Assembly (NCBI RefSeq): GCF_002104335.1
Contig: NZ_CP020867.1
Coordinates: forward strand, 496,001 to 560,000
Direction of reading: 5' to 3'
DNA: 64,000 bases
DNA from: Campylobacter cuniculorum DSM 23162 = LMG 24588
GTDB lineage: Bacteria; Campylobacterota; Campylobacteria; Campylobacterales; Campylobacteraceae
The notes below the pieces were generated by a model. The model worked only from the letters and a program-made list of their open reading frames with translations, ran no database searches and was not told where the DNA came from. The position numbers were made by a program, and so were the translations under genes. Shown here piece by piece: positions 41,117 to 53,531 of this stretch. How positions within the stretch are numbered: the stretch's first letter is position 1; every line of letters begins with the position of its first letter.

Positions 41117-42460
41117 TTGAAACAATTTGGATTTGACAGACGCACTCTTAAAATCTTGCTAAGTGGTTATATTATCATTGCTTTGGCAGGTTCTTTATTA
41201 TTATCTTTAGATTTTGCCCATACTAAGCCCCTTAGTTTTTTAGATGCCTTTTTTACAAGTGCATCAGCAGTGAGTATGACGGGACTTATTGTTAAAAATA
41301 CTGCAAGTGATTTTACTCTGTATGGACAAATTATCATCTTGATTCTTGTGCAAATTGGTGGGCTTGGATATATGGGTATAGGGCTTTTTATCTATATATT
41401 AATTCGTAAAAAAGTCGGTTTTAGTGGTAAAAATTTACTTAAAGAATCTCTAGTTCATTCATCAATGGACGGCTTATTTAGTTTTTTCAAAAAACTTTTG
41501 CTTTTTATTGTCATCATCGAATTCATTGGGACCATTTTATTTTTTTTGCGATTTGCTTTAGAAATGGACTTTGGAAAGGCTCTTTGGTTTGGTTTTTTTC
41601 ACTCTGTCAGTGCCTTTAATAATTCAGGTTTTTATATACTTGAAGATGGGCTATTAAAATACAGACACGATATTGCCATCAATCTTATTTTTACAAGCTT
41701 AGTAATCATTGGTGGGCTTGGATATTTTGTTATTGTTGAATTATATTTCTTCCAAAGAAAGCGATTACAAAATCTTAGTTTGCATACTAAAATTGTCGTT
41801 TTTTCAACTCTTTTTTTTATTGTTTTTTCTACTTTAATGATGTTTATTTTAGAATATTCAAATCCAAACAGCATTGGAAATTTCTCTTTTTTTGATAAAC
41901 TTCTCTCTTCTTATTTTACTGCTGTAAATTTTAGGACTTCAGGGTTTAACACTTTAGATGTTTATTATTTTAAAGATGCAAGTTTGTTTTTTGGTTCCTT
42001 GTTTATGGTTATAGGTGGAGCACCCGGAGGAACAGCTGGAGGAATGAAAGTAACAACGGTTGTCGTGCTCGTGCTCTATGCTTATTGGTCTGTAAGAAAT
42101 GGAAGAGTAAGAATTTTTGGTTATGAAATTCCACAAGAAACTATTAATAAAGCCTTTGTCATCGGTGTAGGCTCGGCAATTTATATAGTCATTTGCACCA
42201 TACTTCTTTCTTTGCTTGAATCAGAAATTCGATTCATTGCACTTTTATTTGAAACCTCATCAGCTTTTGCAACGGTGGGTTTTTCAGTCGGAGATGGAGG
42301 CTCACTTTCTCTTTGTGCGAAATTTAACCCTGTGAGCAAAATTATTGTTATTATTATGATGTTAAGTGGAAGAATAGGTGTTTTTGCATTCTTTATTTCT
42401 ATTTTCAGTCAAGATAAGGCTATACATATTAAATACCCGAAAGGACGCGTCAATCTATGA
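41117..42460 (+). CDS. ktrB: K+ uptake channel subunit KtrB
   Basis: A 447-residue Trk/Ktr/HKT-type cation translocator with eight membrane helices and four pore loops, each with its selectivity glycine: SAVSMTGL, FHSVSAFNNSGF, FRTSGFNT and SSAFATVGFS. The third-repeat gating loop is GAPGGTAGGMKV. The start is TTG at 41117 behind GAGGAAA. It imports K+ (often Na+-dependent) under control of KtrA, whose gene overlaps by 4 bp. Confidence 0.93.
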   Translation: MKQFGFDRRTLKILLSGYIIIALAGSLLLSLDFAHTKPLSFLDAFFTSASAVSMTGLIVKNTASDFTLYGQIIILILVQIGGLGYMGIGLFIYILIRKKVGFSGKNLLKESLVHSSMDGLFSFFKKLLLFIVIIEFIGTILFFLRFALEMDFGKALWFGFFHSVSAFNNSGFYILEDGLLKYRHDIAINLIFTSLVIIGGLGYFVIVELYFFQRKRLQNLSLHTKIVVFSTLFFIVFSTLMMFILEYSNPNSIGNFSFFDKLLSSYFTAVNFRTSGFNTLDVYYFKDASLFFGSLFMVIGGAPGGTAGGMKVTTVVVLVLYAYWSVRNGRVRIFGYEIPQETINKAFVIGVGSAIYIVICTILLSLLESEIRFIALLFETSSAFATVGFSVGDGGSLSLCAKFNPVSKIIVIIMMLSGRIGVFAFFISIFSQDKAIHIKYPKGRVNL

Positions 42461-43087
42461 AAAATGAAACTTATGGGATTATAGGATTAGGAAAATTTGG
42501 TTCGGTTGTAGCAGACGAGCTTCTTGCTTCTGGATATACCGTCATTGTTGCAGATAAAAACGAAGAGGCTTTAAAAAACACTCAACATTCTCCAAGTTAT
42601 GCTTATATTTTAGATTCTACTAATACCGCAGCCTTAAAAGAAGCAGGTTTTCACGATATAGGGGTTGTTATTATAAGTATAGGTGAAAGTGTTGAAAAAA
42701 GCATACTCACTCTTATGGCACTTAAGGATATTGGAGCAAAAAATATTGTCGCTAAAGCCACTTCAAACATTCATGGACAAATTCTTTCAAAACTTGGAGC
42801 CACAAAAGTGATTTATCCTGAAAAAGAAAGTGCTAAAAGATTGGTTAAAGATTTTCTTGTTAAATCTGTTAATTTTGAGGTTTTTGAGCTTTCTGCAAAT
42901 ACAATTCGTGCTATAAAACTCAATATAGACGATAAACTTGCTGGAAATAGTCTTAAACAAATTGCTCAAAATATGCACATCATTGCTTATAAAAAATTAA
43001 ATGGTGATTGGGAAATTTTGCCTGATTTAGAAACCATTATAGTGTATTCGGGTGATTGCGTTATCTTGCTTGGAACGGGCAAAGAGC

Positions 43088-43107
<20 letters not shown>
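42457..43107 (+). CDS. ktrA: K+ uptake regulatory subunit KtrA (RCK)
   Basis: A 216-residue cytoplasmic RCK protein. The N-terminal Rossmann fold binds NAD(H)/ATP (GIIGLGKFGSVVADEL, with VADKNEE closing strand 2) and the C-terminal 75 residues form RCK-C. Eight copies normally form a ring that gates KtrB. Its 3' end overlaps the convergent hydrogenase-like gene by 20 bp, leaving no room for a terminator between them. Confidence 0.92.
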
Positions 43108-45528
<2,421 letters not shown>

Positions 45529-46200
45529 TTATCCTTTAATCAATTTTATAAAATTTTCTATTTTTAAAGCTGCAGAACCGATTAAAACACCGCTACAATG
45601 CTTTATCGTTTGAATTTCTTTGATATTGTTTTCATTCACAGAACCTCCATATAAAAGTTTTGCCTTTGTTAAAACACTTAGAGTTTCTAAAATATCACTA
45701 ATATCTTCTTTATCCGCACTGATACCTGTTCCTATAGAATAAATAGGTTCATAGGCTATGATAAGTTTTTCATAATTTAAGTCTATAGCTTCGAGTTGTT
45801 TTTTTAGAAAATCTTTTGAATTTCCTAAATTTTTGGTTTTTAAATCCTCTCCTATACAAAAAAAGATGGTATAATTTTGCTCTTTTGCAAAATCAAATTT
45901 AGCCTTAATCAAAGCTTCATTATCTAAAATTCTTCTTTCAGAATGTCCTATGAGCACACATTTTATACCAAATTCGTCCAAATGCTCTTTACCGATTTCT
46001 CCTGTAAAGGCTCCCTTAAAACAAGGGTAAAAATTTTGAGTCCCTTGAGTGAATTTTAAATCTTCTTTTAAAAAAGCCACATTTGGTGGAAAAACGAAAA
46101 TTTCCTCATCTTTATTTTTAAGAGCCTTGTTTAAAGCATCTGCATAGGATTTAAAACTTTCTCTTGTATGATTGCATTTTAAATTTGCTGCAAAAATCAT
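45529..46200 (-). CDS. tpiA: Triosephosphate isomerase
   Basis: A 223-residue TIM barrel, shorter than the usual 250 as is normal for Campylobacter/Helicobacter. Catalytic residues are visible: AANLKCN (Lys), IGHSERR (His) and [11 protein letters not shown] (Glu), with [10 protein letters not shown] for phosphate. It acts in gluconeogenesis between pgk and fabI and overlaps pgk by 4 bp. Confidence 0.95.
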   Translation of the reverse strand: MIFAANLKCNHTRESFKSYADALNKALKNKDEEIFVFPPNVAFLKEDLKFTQGTQNFYPCFKGAFTGEIGKEHLDEFGIKCVLIGHSERRILDNEALIKAKFDFAKEQNYTIFFCIGEDLKTKNLGNSKDFLKKQLEAIDLNYEKLIIAYEPIYSIGTGISADKEDISDILETLSVLTKAKLLYGGSVNENNIKEIQTIKHCSGVLIGSAALKIENFIKLIKG

Positions 46201-47396
46201 TCATTGACCTTCATTCTTAATGGTTTAACGCCCGGAAGCTCTTTTCCCTCGATAAGTTCAAGCGAGGCTCCCCCACCTGTGGAGATGAAAGTAATCTCAT
46301 CTGCATCTCCAGCCCTTGCAACCACATCAGCTGTATCCCCGCCTCCAACGACGGTTGTAGCATAACTCTCGGCGATATAATGACTCATTTTAATGCTTCC
46401 CTTGCTGAATTTATCAATCTCAAAAACACCCATAGGACCATTCCACCATATGGTTTGTGCGTCTGAAATTGCCTCTCTAAAAAGTCTTACACTTGCTGGA
46501 CCAATATCAAGCCCCATCCAACCACTTGGAATTTCTTGAGAAGGCACAAATTTAACCACCGCATCACTTGAGCAAGAAGCCGCAGCAACCACATCTACGG
46601 GTAAATAAATCTTCACACCTAAATTTTTTCCTTTAACTAAAATTTTATTTGCTTCCTCTAAAAGCTCTTCCTCTAAAAGCGAATTCCCTATATCATAGCC
46701 CAAAGCTTTAAGAAAAGTAAATGCCATACCTCCGCCGATGATGAGTTTATCTACTTTTGGAAGTAAATTTGTAAGAGCTTGAAGTTTGCCACTCACTTTA
46801 GAACCTCCTACAACTGCTACAAAGGGTCTTGTAGGGTGTTTAATCAAATTATTTGCAAAGCTAATTTCTTTTTGAAGTAAAAATCCTGCACATTTAATCT
46901 TAAAAAATTTTGTTATAGCCTCTACACTTGCATGGGCTCTATGACACACACCAAAGGCATCATTGATATAAATTTCAGCCATTGATGCAAGTTCTTTAGC
47001 AAGATTTTCATCGTTTTTGGTTTCACCTTTTTCAAAACGTAAATTTTCAAGCATTAAAATTTCACCTGCTTTTAAATTTAAAGCCTTCCTTTTTGCATCT
47101 TCACCCACAACATCTTTTGCCATAATCACTTCTTTACTCATCAATCTTGCAAGTCTTTTGGCTGCAGGTTCAAGGGAGTATTTGGAATTAAATTCTTTAG
47201 GTCGTCCTAAATGAGAAGCCAAAATCACGCTACAACCATTATCCAAACAATACCTTATCGTAGGAATCACCGAGCGAATGCGTCTGTCATCGGTGATGTT
47301 TAAAAAATCATCTTGTGGGACATTGAAATCACAACGAATGAAAACTTTTTTATTAGCTAAATCTATATCTTTAATCGAAATAATATCACTACTCAT
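46197..47396 (-). CDS. pgk: Phosphoglycerate kinase
   Basis: A 399-residue two-domain kinase interconverting 3-phosphoglycerate and 1,3-bisphosphoglycerate. Motifs are [10 protein letters not shown] near the N-terminus, [27 protein letters not shown], and the nucleotide site [10 protein letters not shown] with GGGDTADVV. It lies 3 bp after gapA and is coupled to tpiA. Confidence 0.96.
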   Translation of the reverse strand: MSSDIISIKDIDLANKKVFIRCDFNVPQDDFLNITDDRRIRSVIPTIRYCLDNGCSVILASHLGRPKEFNSKYSLEPAAKRLARLMSKEVIMAKDVVGEDAKRKALNLKAGEILMLENLRFEKGETKNDENLAKELASMAEIYINDAFGVCHRAHASVEAITKFFKIKCAGFLLQKEISFANNLIKHPTRPFVAVVGGSKVSGKLQALTNLLPKVDKLIIGGGMAFTFLKALGYDIGNSLLEEELLEEANKILVKGKNLGVKIYLPVDVVAAASCSSDAVVKFVPSQEIPSGWMGLDIGPASVRLFREAISDAQTIWWNGPMGVFEIDKFSKGSIKMSHYIAESYATTVVGGGDTADVVARAGDADEITFISTGGGASLELIEGKELPGVKPLRMKVNE

Positions 47397-47399
47397 CGC

Positions 47400-48395
47400 T
47401 TAAGCCTTCATAATATAAACTGCCATATCGACTAAACGAGAAGAATAACCCCATTCATTATCATACCAAGCAATCACTTTAATCAAATCATCACAAATGA
47501 CTTGAGTTAAATCGCTTGCTACAATGGCTCCATAGGGACAAGTGATAAAATCACTTGAAACTCTCTCCTCATCATCAACAAGTAAAATGCCTTTTAAATC
47601 GCCTTGAGCCGCCTTTCTAAAAGCGTCATTAATCTCATCTTTACTCACTTTTTTTTCAAGTTGAGCAGTTAAATCCACGCTTGAAACATCAATAACCGGA
47701 ACTCTCATACTTTGTCCGTGAAGTTTTCCGTTAAGCTCTGGCATTACAAGTTTCATAGCTTTTGCTGCACCGGTTGAAGTTGGGATAATATTTTGTGCAG
47801 CCGCACGACTTCTTCTTTTGTCTCTAGCCTTTGAATCAATGATACTTTGCCCATTTGTATAGGCGTGAATGGTTGTCATTAAGCCTTTTTTAATCCCAAA
47901 ATTATCTTGCAAAACACGACACACAGGACCTAAGCAATTTGTAGTGCAGCTCGCATTTGAAATCATTCTTTCGCCTTTATAAAACTTAGAATTAACACCT
48001 AAAACATAAGTTGGAGTATCATCTTTTGCAGGAGCACTCATAATCAATTTTTCAATTCCTTTGTCTAAAAAAATTTGACATTTTTCTTGAGTCAAATTTG
48101 CTCCCGTGCATTCTAATACAATTTGTGCTCCATATTTTGCAAAATCAAGCTCTTTTGCCTCACGCGTTTTAAAAACTTTGATTGTTTGATTATTGATTAT
48201 CAATTCTCCATCTTTAGCTTTAACTTCTCCTTTAAATTCACCATGAACTGAATCATATTTAAAAAGATATTCCATAAGCTCTATTTCACTCGTATCATTA
48301 ATCGCAACAAGTTCTACATCATCTCTTTGAGAGATGATTCTTGCTACACACCTTCCAATGCGTCCAAAACCATTTATAGCAATTTTTATAGCCAT
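47400..48395 (-). CDS. gapA: Glyceraldehyde-3-phosphate dehydrogenase
   Basis: A 331-residue tetrameric dehydrogenase. NAD site INGFGRIGRCVAR, catalytic Cys in SNASCTTNCLGP, and WYDNEWGYSSRLVDM at the C-terminus. It heads the gapA-pgk-tpiA-fabI-hydA2-like operon. Campylobacter uses these triose steps mainly for gluconeogenesis, as a full upper glycolysis is usually missing. Confidence 0.96.
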   Translation of the reverse strand: MAIKIAINGFGRIGRCVARIISQRDDVELVAINDTSEIELMEYLFKYDSVHGEFKGEVKAKDGELIINNQTIKVFKTREAKELDFAKYGAQIVLECTGANLTQEKCQIFLDKGIEKLIMSAPAKDDTPTYVLGVNSKFYKGERMISNASCTTNCLGPVCRVLQDNFGIKKGLMTTIHAYTNGQSIIDSKARDKRRSRAAAQNIIPTSTGAAKAMKLVMPELNGKLHGQSMRVPVIDVSSVDLTAQLEKKVSKDEINDAFRKAAQGDLKGILLVDDEERVSSDFITCPYGAIVASDLTQVICDDLIKVIAWYDNEWGYSSRLVDMAVYIMKA

Positions 48396-48457
48396 TTAAT
48401 TTCCTTTTTCGAAATAAAATGTTAATATTCTACAAAAAAAAGGTTTAAAAAAATTTA

Positions 48458-48997
48458 ATGAAAATCGCACTTTTTGGTGGTAGTTTTGACCCACCACATA
48501 ATGGACACAATGCTATTGTTAAAGAGGCTTTAAATACGCTTGATATTGATAAACTCATTATTATGCCAACTTTTATCAGCCCTTTTAAAGAAAAAGTAAG
48601 TGCCGATGCAGAGCAAAGGCTTAAATGGGTGAAAAAACTTTGGGGACATTTAAAAAAAGTAGAAATTTCAAACTATGAAATCAAGCAAATGCGTCCTGTT
48701 CCGAGCATTGAAAGTGTTGAATATTTAAATAAAATTTACAAAACTAAAAAATTTTATTTACTCATAGGGGCTGATCATTTAAATTCTCTCCATCTTTGGC
48801 ATGATTTTGAAAAACTCTCTCATTTGGTTGAATTTGTAGTAGCCAAACGCGACGATATAGAAATTCCAAAGCAATTTAAAGACCTTGATACAAAGGTAAA
48901 AATTTCTTCTTCTTTTATTCGTGAAACTTTAGATACTCATGAAATTTGTGAGGAAATTAAAGATGAGGTTAAAAAATATTATTTACAAAAACATTGA
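48458..48997 (+). CDS. nadD: Nicotinate-nucleotide adenylyltransferase
   Basis: A 179-residue nucleotidyltransferase making deamido-NAD. The N-terminus ALFGGSFDPPHNGHNAIV has the GxFDPxHxGH signature, and the C-terminal KISSSFIRE matches the family's ISSTxIR motif. It is divergent from gapA and followed by rsfS after 29 bp, the same pairing as in many bacteria. Confidence 0.93.
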   Translation: MKIALFGGSFDPPHNGHNAIVKEALNTLDIDKLIIMPTFISPFKEKVSADAEQRLKWVKKLWGHLKKVEISNYEIKQMRPVPSIESVEYLNKIYKTKKFYLLIGADHLNSLHLWHDFEKLSHLVEFVVAKRDDIEIPKQFKDLDTKVKISSSFIRETLDTHEICEEIKDEVKKYYLQKH

Positions 48998-49026
48998 TAT
49001 AATTTCAAAAAATTTCAAGGATAAAA

Positions 49027-49365
49027 ATGCAAAAAAGAATCGCTTCAATCGTTAAAATTTTAGATGAAAAAAAGGCAGAAGACATTAAAGTTGTGGATAT
49101 GAGTGAAGAAGAATATTTTGTTAGCTTTGTCATCATTTGCACAAGTTTGGGACAAAAACATACTTTAGCTTTGATTGATGAATTGCAAACAAAACTTAAA
49201 AATGAGGAATTTTTACACATAGAAAGCGGAGAGGAATGGAGTGTGCTTGATTTAGCAGATATTATGATTCATATTTTTGATGAAAATTTAAGAAAAATTT
49301 ATCAAATTGAGAATTTACTTGATGAACTTAAAAAAGGAAAATTCAATCCTTCTAAAACATTATAA
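49027..49365 (+). CDS. rsfS: Ribosomal silencing factor RsfS
   Basis: A 112-residue RsfS/Iojap protein that binds L14 and blocks subunit joining when nutrients are short. The family core is readable: KKAEDIKVVDMSE, FVIICTSLGQKH, and the conserved WSVLDLADIMIHIFDE. It sits behind nadD with its own AAGGA site. Confidence 0.92.
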   Translation: MQKRIASIVKILDEKKAEDIKVVDMSEEEYFVSFVIICTSLGQKHTLALIDELQTKLKNEEFLHIESGEEWSVLDLADIMIHIFDENLRKIYQIENLLDELKKGKFNPSKTL

Positions 49366-49405
49366 TTTTAAGTTAAAATTTACATTTTTTTCTTATAATC
49401 GTTTT

Positions 49406-49435
49406 CAAACTTTGAAAATAAGAGTTTGATTTTTT
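49406..49435 (+). terminator. Weak hairpin with T-run after rsfS
   Basis: A 6-bp stem (CAAACT / AGTTTG) followed by ATTTTTT, 40 bp after rsfS. A TATAAT lies just upstream (49394-49399), so the same hairpin could also act in the leader of the next gene. Confidence 0.4.
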
Positions 49436-49489
49436 AGTATGGTCTATTTGAAGGACTTTTACTTGACTTTAACCTGAAAGGCAAGTTTG

Positions 49490-50203
49490 ATGATTATCGC
49501 AATTTCTTCAAGTTCAATGAAAATAAAAACAAATATTTTTCCTGATAAATTTTATCTTAATGCTGATTATGTAAAAAGCTTACTTGCTTTAAAGCAAGAT
49601 TTAGGTGTGATGATGATTCCCTATTGCAATAAACAAAATGCAAAAGAGCTGTTAAAACGAAGTGATGGTTTGATTTTAAGCGGTGGTTTTGATATTAGCC
49701 CTTGTATTTATGGAGAAAAACCTAAAAAACTTTTGGGAAAAACTTGTAAAAAAAGGGATATTTTTGAGCTTGATTTGCTCGAATGTGCTTTGGAGATTGG
49801 ATTAAATGTGTTTGGAATTTGTCGCGGTATGCAATTGATTAATGTCTTTTTTGGTGGTCATTTGTATCAAGATCTTTCTTATATGAAAACGGAGCAAAAT
49901 CACATCCAAAAAGAAAAACCTTCAAAGGCAAGTCATAGGGTAAAAATTATCGAAAATTCCTTTCTTAGTGCATTTTTACCGAAGAATATTTGGGTGAATT
50001 CTTTTCATCATCAAGCCATCAGTTCTCTTGGTGAAAATTTAAAAATTTGTGCAAAAAATAAAAAAATAATCGAAGGTATAGAATTAAAAGAAAGTAAAAA
50101 TTTGGTTTTTGGAGTCCAGTGGCATCCTGAAGTGATGAAAGATCAATACTCTAAGCTTATTTTTGAAAAATTCTTAGAAAATTGTTGCAGGAATGAAAAA
50201 TGA
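49490..50203 (+). CDS. Class I glutamine amidotransferase-like hydrolase (peptidase C26)
   Basis: A 237-residue protein of the PuuD/gamma-glutamyl hydrolase family. The nucleophile elbow is FGICRGMQLIN (Cys), and the His-Glu pair is in GVQWHPE; GLILSGGFDISP is the oxyanion region. Relatives hydrolyse gamma-glutamyl amides, for example gamma-glutamyl-GABA. ATG at 49490 is chosen since AAAGG lies 8 bp before it; the in-frame TTG at 49487 is less likely. The stop overlaps the permease start (ATGA), so substrate uptake and hydrolysis may be linked. Confidence 0.82.
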   Translation: MIIAISSSSMKIKTNIFPDKFYLNADYVKSLLALKQDLGVMMIPYCNKQNAKELLKRSDGLILSGGFDISPCIYGEKPKKLLGKTCKKRDIFELDLLECALEIGLNVFGICRGMQLINVFFGGHLYQDLSYMKTEQNHIQKEKPSKASHRVKIIENSFLSAFLPKNIWVNSFHHQAISSLGENLKICAKNKKIIEGIELKESKNLVFGVQWHPEVMKDQYSKLIFEKFLENCCRNEK

Positions 50204-51516
50204 ATTCAAAATTAGGTTTTTTTAGCGTTGTTTTATTAGGGTTTAATGCTATTGTTGGCACCGGAATTTTTTTATTGCCAAATAAAATCGTAGCTCTTGT
50301 GGGTCCTTTTGCCCTTGTAGTGGTTATTTTTGTCGCTGTGCTTGTGTTTTTAATCGCTCTTTGTTTTGCGGAAGTTTCAGCTAAATTTGAAAGAAATGGC
50401 GGAGCCTATGTGTATGCAAGAGAGGCTTTTGGAGAATTCGTAGGCTTTGAAGTCGGTTTTATGAAATACGCAATAGCCATCATTGCATGGGCAACTATGA
50501 TTACGGGATTTAGCGAAGCTTTTGGTTCTTTCGTTTTTGGTATCAATGCCGATATTCCAACGCATTTTAAAGCCTTTACAGCTGTGTTTTTAATCCTCTT
50601 GCTCACAGCAATGAATTTAGCAGGAATAGGATTTTCAAAGATTTTTAATAACACCGCCACTCTAGTCAAATTCACTCCGCTTGTATGTTTTATTTTGATT
50701 TGTCTTTGGTATGTTCGTGCTGAAAATTTTACCCCTTTCATTGCTCTTGGCACTGATGATAAAGGTGAAATTCTTCCTTTTTGGGACGCTTTTGGTATGG
50801 CAGCTTTGATTATATTTTATGCTTTTACGGGTTTTGAAAGCTTAGCAATTGCAGCAGAGGATTATAAAAATCCTAAAAAAGATTTACCAAAGGCTTTGAT
50901 TTTAGTCATGTTAGGAATTTGTGTGTTTTATCTTTTGATTATCGGCGTATCCATTGGAATTTTAGGGCTTGACTTAGCAAAAAGCAATGCACCCATAGCC
51001 GCTGCTTTCAATGTTGTTTTTAATGGAATAGGAGCCTTTATCGTCCAAATTGCAACTTTAATTTCAATCGCAGGCATATCCATAGCAAGCTCAATCCTCA
51101 CTCCACGCGTAGGACAAGCCATCGCACAAGATAGACTTATACCAAATTTCATTGCTTATAAAAATAAAAAAGGAACTCCCGTTTATGCAATTTTAATCAC
51201 AGGAATCATCACCCTTGCCCTTGCACTTTATGGCACACTTATAGGCTCTTTTGCAATCTTAGCTGCAATTAGTGTCATTTCAAGATTCATTCAATATGTC
51301 CCAACTTGTCTTGCTGTAATCGCACTAAGAAAACGTAAAAACCTGCCTCAATCTCCTTTCAAACTCCCTTTTATAGTCCCCATTTTAGCTGTTTTAATCA
51401 GCTTTTGGTTGCTTTTTAATGCTCCGCTTTCAGACATCATCATAGGACTTGGAGGGCTTGTAATCGGCGCTGTGTTTTATATCTTTGCTAAGATAAAAAA
51501 TAAAAATCAAATTTAA
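50200..51516 (+). CDS. APC-family amino-acid/polyamine permease
   Basis: A 438-residue transporter with twelve membrane helices. Helix 1 has the APC signature GFNAIVGTGIFLLPNK, where the GxG break binds the substrate backbone, and helix 6 has FYAFTGFESLAIAAED. Coupling to the C26 hydrolase suggests uptake of an amino acid, gamma-glutamyl compound or polyamine. The substrate is not readable from sequence. Confidence 0.88.
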   Translation: MNSKLGFFSVVLLGFNAIVGTGIFLLPNKIVALVGPFALVVVIFVAVLVFLIALCFAEVSAKFERNGGAYVYAREAFGEFVGFEVGFMKYAIAIIAWATMITGFSEAFGSFVFGINADIPTHFKAFTAVFLILLLTAMNLAGIGFSKIFNNTATLVKFTPLVCFILICLWYVRAENFTPFIALGTDDKGEILPFWDAFGMAALIIFYAFTGFESLAIAAEDYKNPKKDLPKALILVMLGICVFYLLIIGVSIGILGLDLAKSNAPIAAAFNVVFNGIGAFIVQIATLISIAGISIASSILTPRVGQAIAQDRLIPNFIAYKNKKGTPVYAILITGIITLALALYGTLIGSFAILAAISVISRFIQYVPTCLAVIALRKRKNLPQSPFKLPFIVPILAVLISFWLLFNAPLSDIIIGLGGLVIGAVFYIFAKIKNKNQI

Positions 51517-51529
51517 CTCAAAAAGCTAT

Positions 51530-52894
51530 TTAAATTCCCGCTCGAATTTTTTCAAAAAGCTCTAGTACTTGTGTTTTGATTTTTTGAGCTTCTTTTTCAC
51601 TCCTTGCTTCAAAACGTGTGATGAGATAAGCACTTGTATTTGATGCCCTCAAAAGAGCCCAACCTTCTTCAAATTTTATCCTCACTCCGTCAATTTCACA
51701 AAGCTCTTTCACTCCATTTAATTGTCCATTTTTAACGGCATTTTTAAATTTTTCAACAAGAATGAATTTTTGCTCTTCTTTTGCTGGAATTTTAAGTTCT
51801 GGTGTTGTGTAAAGTTGCGGTAAAGCTCTGATGGAATCTTCTAAATCATAGCCCTTAAAAATAAGCTCTAAAGCCCTTAAAAAAGCATAAATTCCATCAT
51901 CATAACCAAAATAACGATGCTTAAAAAAGATGTGTCCGCTCACTTCAGCGGCTAAGTCGATTCTTTTTTCTTTCATCATTTTTTTGATATTAGAATGTCC
52001 TGTTTTTCCCATAAAAATTGTTCCAAATTTTTCAACAGCGTCAAATAAATTTTGAGAAGATTTCACTTCTGCTAAAATTCTAGGATTTGGAATGTCTTTG
52101 GCAAAAAGATAGCAAAGCTCATCTCCGCAAAAGATATGATTTCGCGTTAAAGCTACCATTCTATCGGCATCTCCATCAAAGGCAAAAGCGAATTTAAATT
52201 GCGAATTTTGTTTTAAAAGCTCTTGTGCGGCTCTTAAATTTTTCTCTTCAGTAGGGTCAGGTGCGTGATTTGGAAATTGCCCATCAGGCTTAGAAAATAA
52301 AATACGAGCCTTTAAATTTAGAGCCTTTATCAAAGGTTCTATCACAACTCCGGCGGTACCATTGCCACAATCAATGATAAATTCATAATCAAAGCCCTTA
52401 AGATTTTTAAATTGCTCTTTCATAAATTCTATATAAAGACTTAAAATATCATAATTTTCAGCCTCTAAATTCTCTTCAATCTCATCATCTAAATGTTTAT
52501 AAACTTCTTTAGAAAATTCTTTGAGTTCTTTTCCAAAGAAACTTTCCTTATGTATGGTTATTTTAAAACCATTATATTCTTTTGGATTGTGCGAACCTGT
52601 TATCATAATATTTGCATCGAATTTCATTCCTTCATAGAGACTAAAATATCCCAGAGGAGTTGGGATAAGTCCTAAATTATAAACCTTAATCCCCGCTTTG
52701 TTTAAACCACTCACAAGATAAGAAAAAAGCTCGCCAGCACTGCATCTTGCATCATAGCCAACGCTGACGTTTTTGCATTTTTTTTCAAGCATTTTAAGAC
52801 CTAAACAAAAACCGATAGCCTTTGCACTGCTTCGATTGAGTTCTTGACCATAAATTCCTCTAATATCATATTCTCTAAAAATCACATCCAGCAT
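51530..52894 (-). CDS. Phosphomannomutase/phosphoglucomutase
   Basis: A 454-residue alpha-D-phosphohexomutase of the ManB/AlgC type, moving phosphate between C6 and C1 of mannose or glucose for surface-glycan precursors. The phosphoserine loop is ITGSHNPKEYNGFK, the metal loop is AFDGDADRM, the sugar loop is AEVSGHIFF and the phosphate loop RASNTSAYLITRFEA. It stands alone, convergent with the permease and divergent from fliL, as Cj1407c does. Confidence 0.92.
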   Translation of the reverse strand: MLDVIFREYDIRGIYGQELNRSSAKAIGFCLGLKMLEKKCKNVSVGYDARCSAGELFSYLVSGLNKAGIKVYNLGLIPTPLGYFSLYEGMKFDANIMITGSHNPKEYNGFKITIHKESFFGKELKEFSKEVYKHLDDEIEENLEAENYDILSLYIEFMKEQFKNLKGFDYEFIIDCGNGTAGVVIEPLIKALNLKARILFSKPDGQFPNHAPDPTEEKNLRAAQELLKQNSQFKFAFAFDGDADRMVALTRNHIFCGDELCYLFAKDIPNPRILAEVKSSQNLFDAVEKFGTIFMGKTGHSNIKKMMKEKRIDLAAEVSGHIFFKHRYFGYDDGIYAFLRALELIFKGYDLEDSIRALPQLYTTPELKIPAKEEQKFILVEKFKNAVKNGQLNGVKELCEIDGVRIKFEEGWALLRASNTSAYLITRFEARSEKEAQKIKTQVLELFEKIRAGI

Positions 52895-52945
52895 TAATTT
52901 TCCTTAAAAAATTCATTTGAAAATACAAGATTAAAAATTTTCTGC

Positions 52946-52951
52946 TATAAT
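52946..52951 (+). promoter_or_regulatory. Extended -10 (TGCTATAAT) of fliL-acpS
   Basis: TGCTATAAT 40 bp before the fliL ATG. TATAAT is perfect and TG occupies the extended -10 position. This makes fliL transcription look sigma70-dependent here. Confidence 0.55.
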
Positions 52952-52991
52952 TTTACATTAAAATCATAAATATAAATCTTAAGGAAATCAT

Positions 52992-53531
52992 ATGGCAGAA
53001 GAAGAAGTAGAAAACGAAGAGGGTGGAAAAAAGAAAAAAAGCGGTATGCTTGTCATTATCATTGTCATTGTGTTATTTGTTTTACTTCTTAGCATAATGG
53101 GAGTGATTGCTTGGCTTTTAAGCTCATCTTCACAAGATGAAAGCGAGGTTAAAGAGGCACCGCAAGAAGAAGTTAAAGGCAAAGCAAAAGCTCAATCTCC
53201 CAATCAAAGGGGAAGCGATTTTGCAAATATAGGTCCTATGTATCCTCTTGATCCTTTTACACTCAATTTACTTAGCGATACAGGCTCAAGATATGTCAAA
53301 TGCACGATAGAATTAGAGCAAAATACAGACCTCTTAACAACAGAGCTTGATAAAAAAGTTGCAATCATTCGCGATATAATCATTCGCACTCTTACAGCTA
53401 AGACCTTTGAGGAAATAAGCACAGCTAAGGGTAAGGAGAGATTAAAAGATGAACTTGTCGGTAAAATCAATGAAGTACTCACCGATGGTTTTATCAAAAA
53501 TGTTTATTTTACAGATTTTGTCGTTTCTTAA
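52992..53531 (+). CDS. fliL: Flagellar basal-body protein FliL
   Basis: A 179-residue single-pass membrane protein. After a short acidic/basic cytoplasmic start (MAEEEVENEEGGKKKKSG) comes one membrane helix (about residues 18-39) and a periplasmic FliL domain containing YPLDPFTLNLLSDTGSRYVK and VYFTDFVVS at the C-terminus. FliL rings surround MotAB stators and aid torque. The stop overlaps acpS (TAATG). It acts in the same motor zone as PflB above. Confidence 0.93.
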   Translation: MAEEEVENEEGGKKKKSGMLVIIIVIVLFVLLLSIMGVIAWLLSSSSQDESEVKEAPQEEVKGKAKAQSPNQRGSDFANIGPMYPLDPFTLNLLSDTGSRYVKCTIELEQNTDLLTTELDKKVAIIRDIIIRTLTAKTFEEISTAKGKERLKDELVGKINEVLTDGFIKNVYFTDFVVS

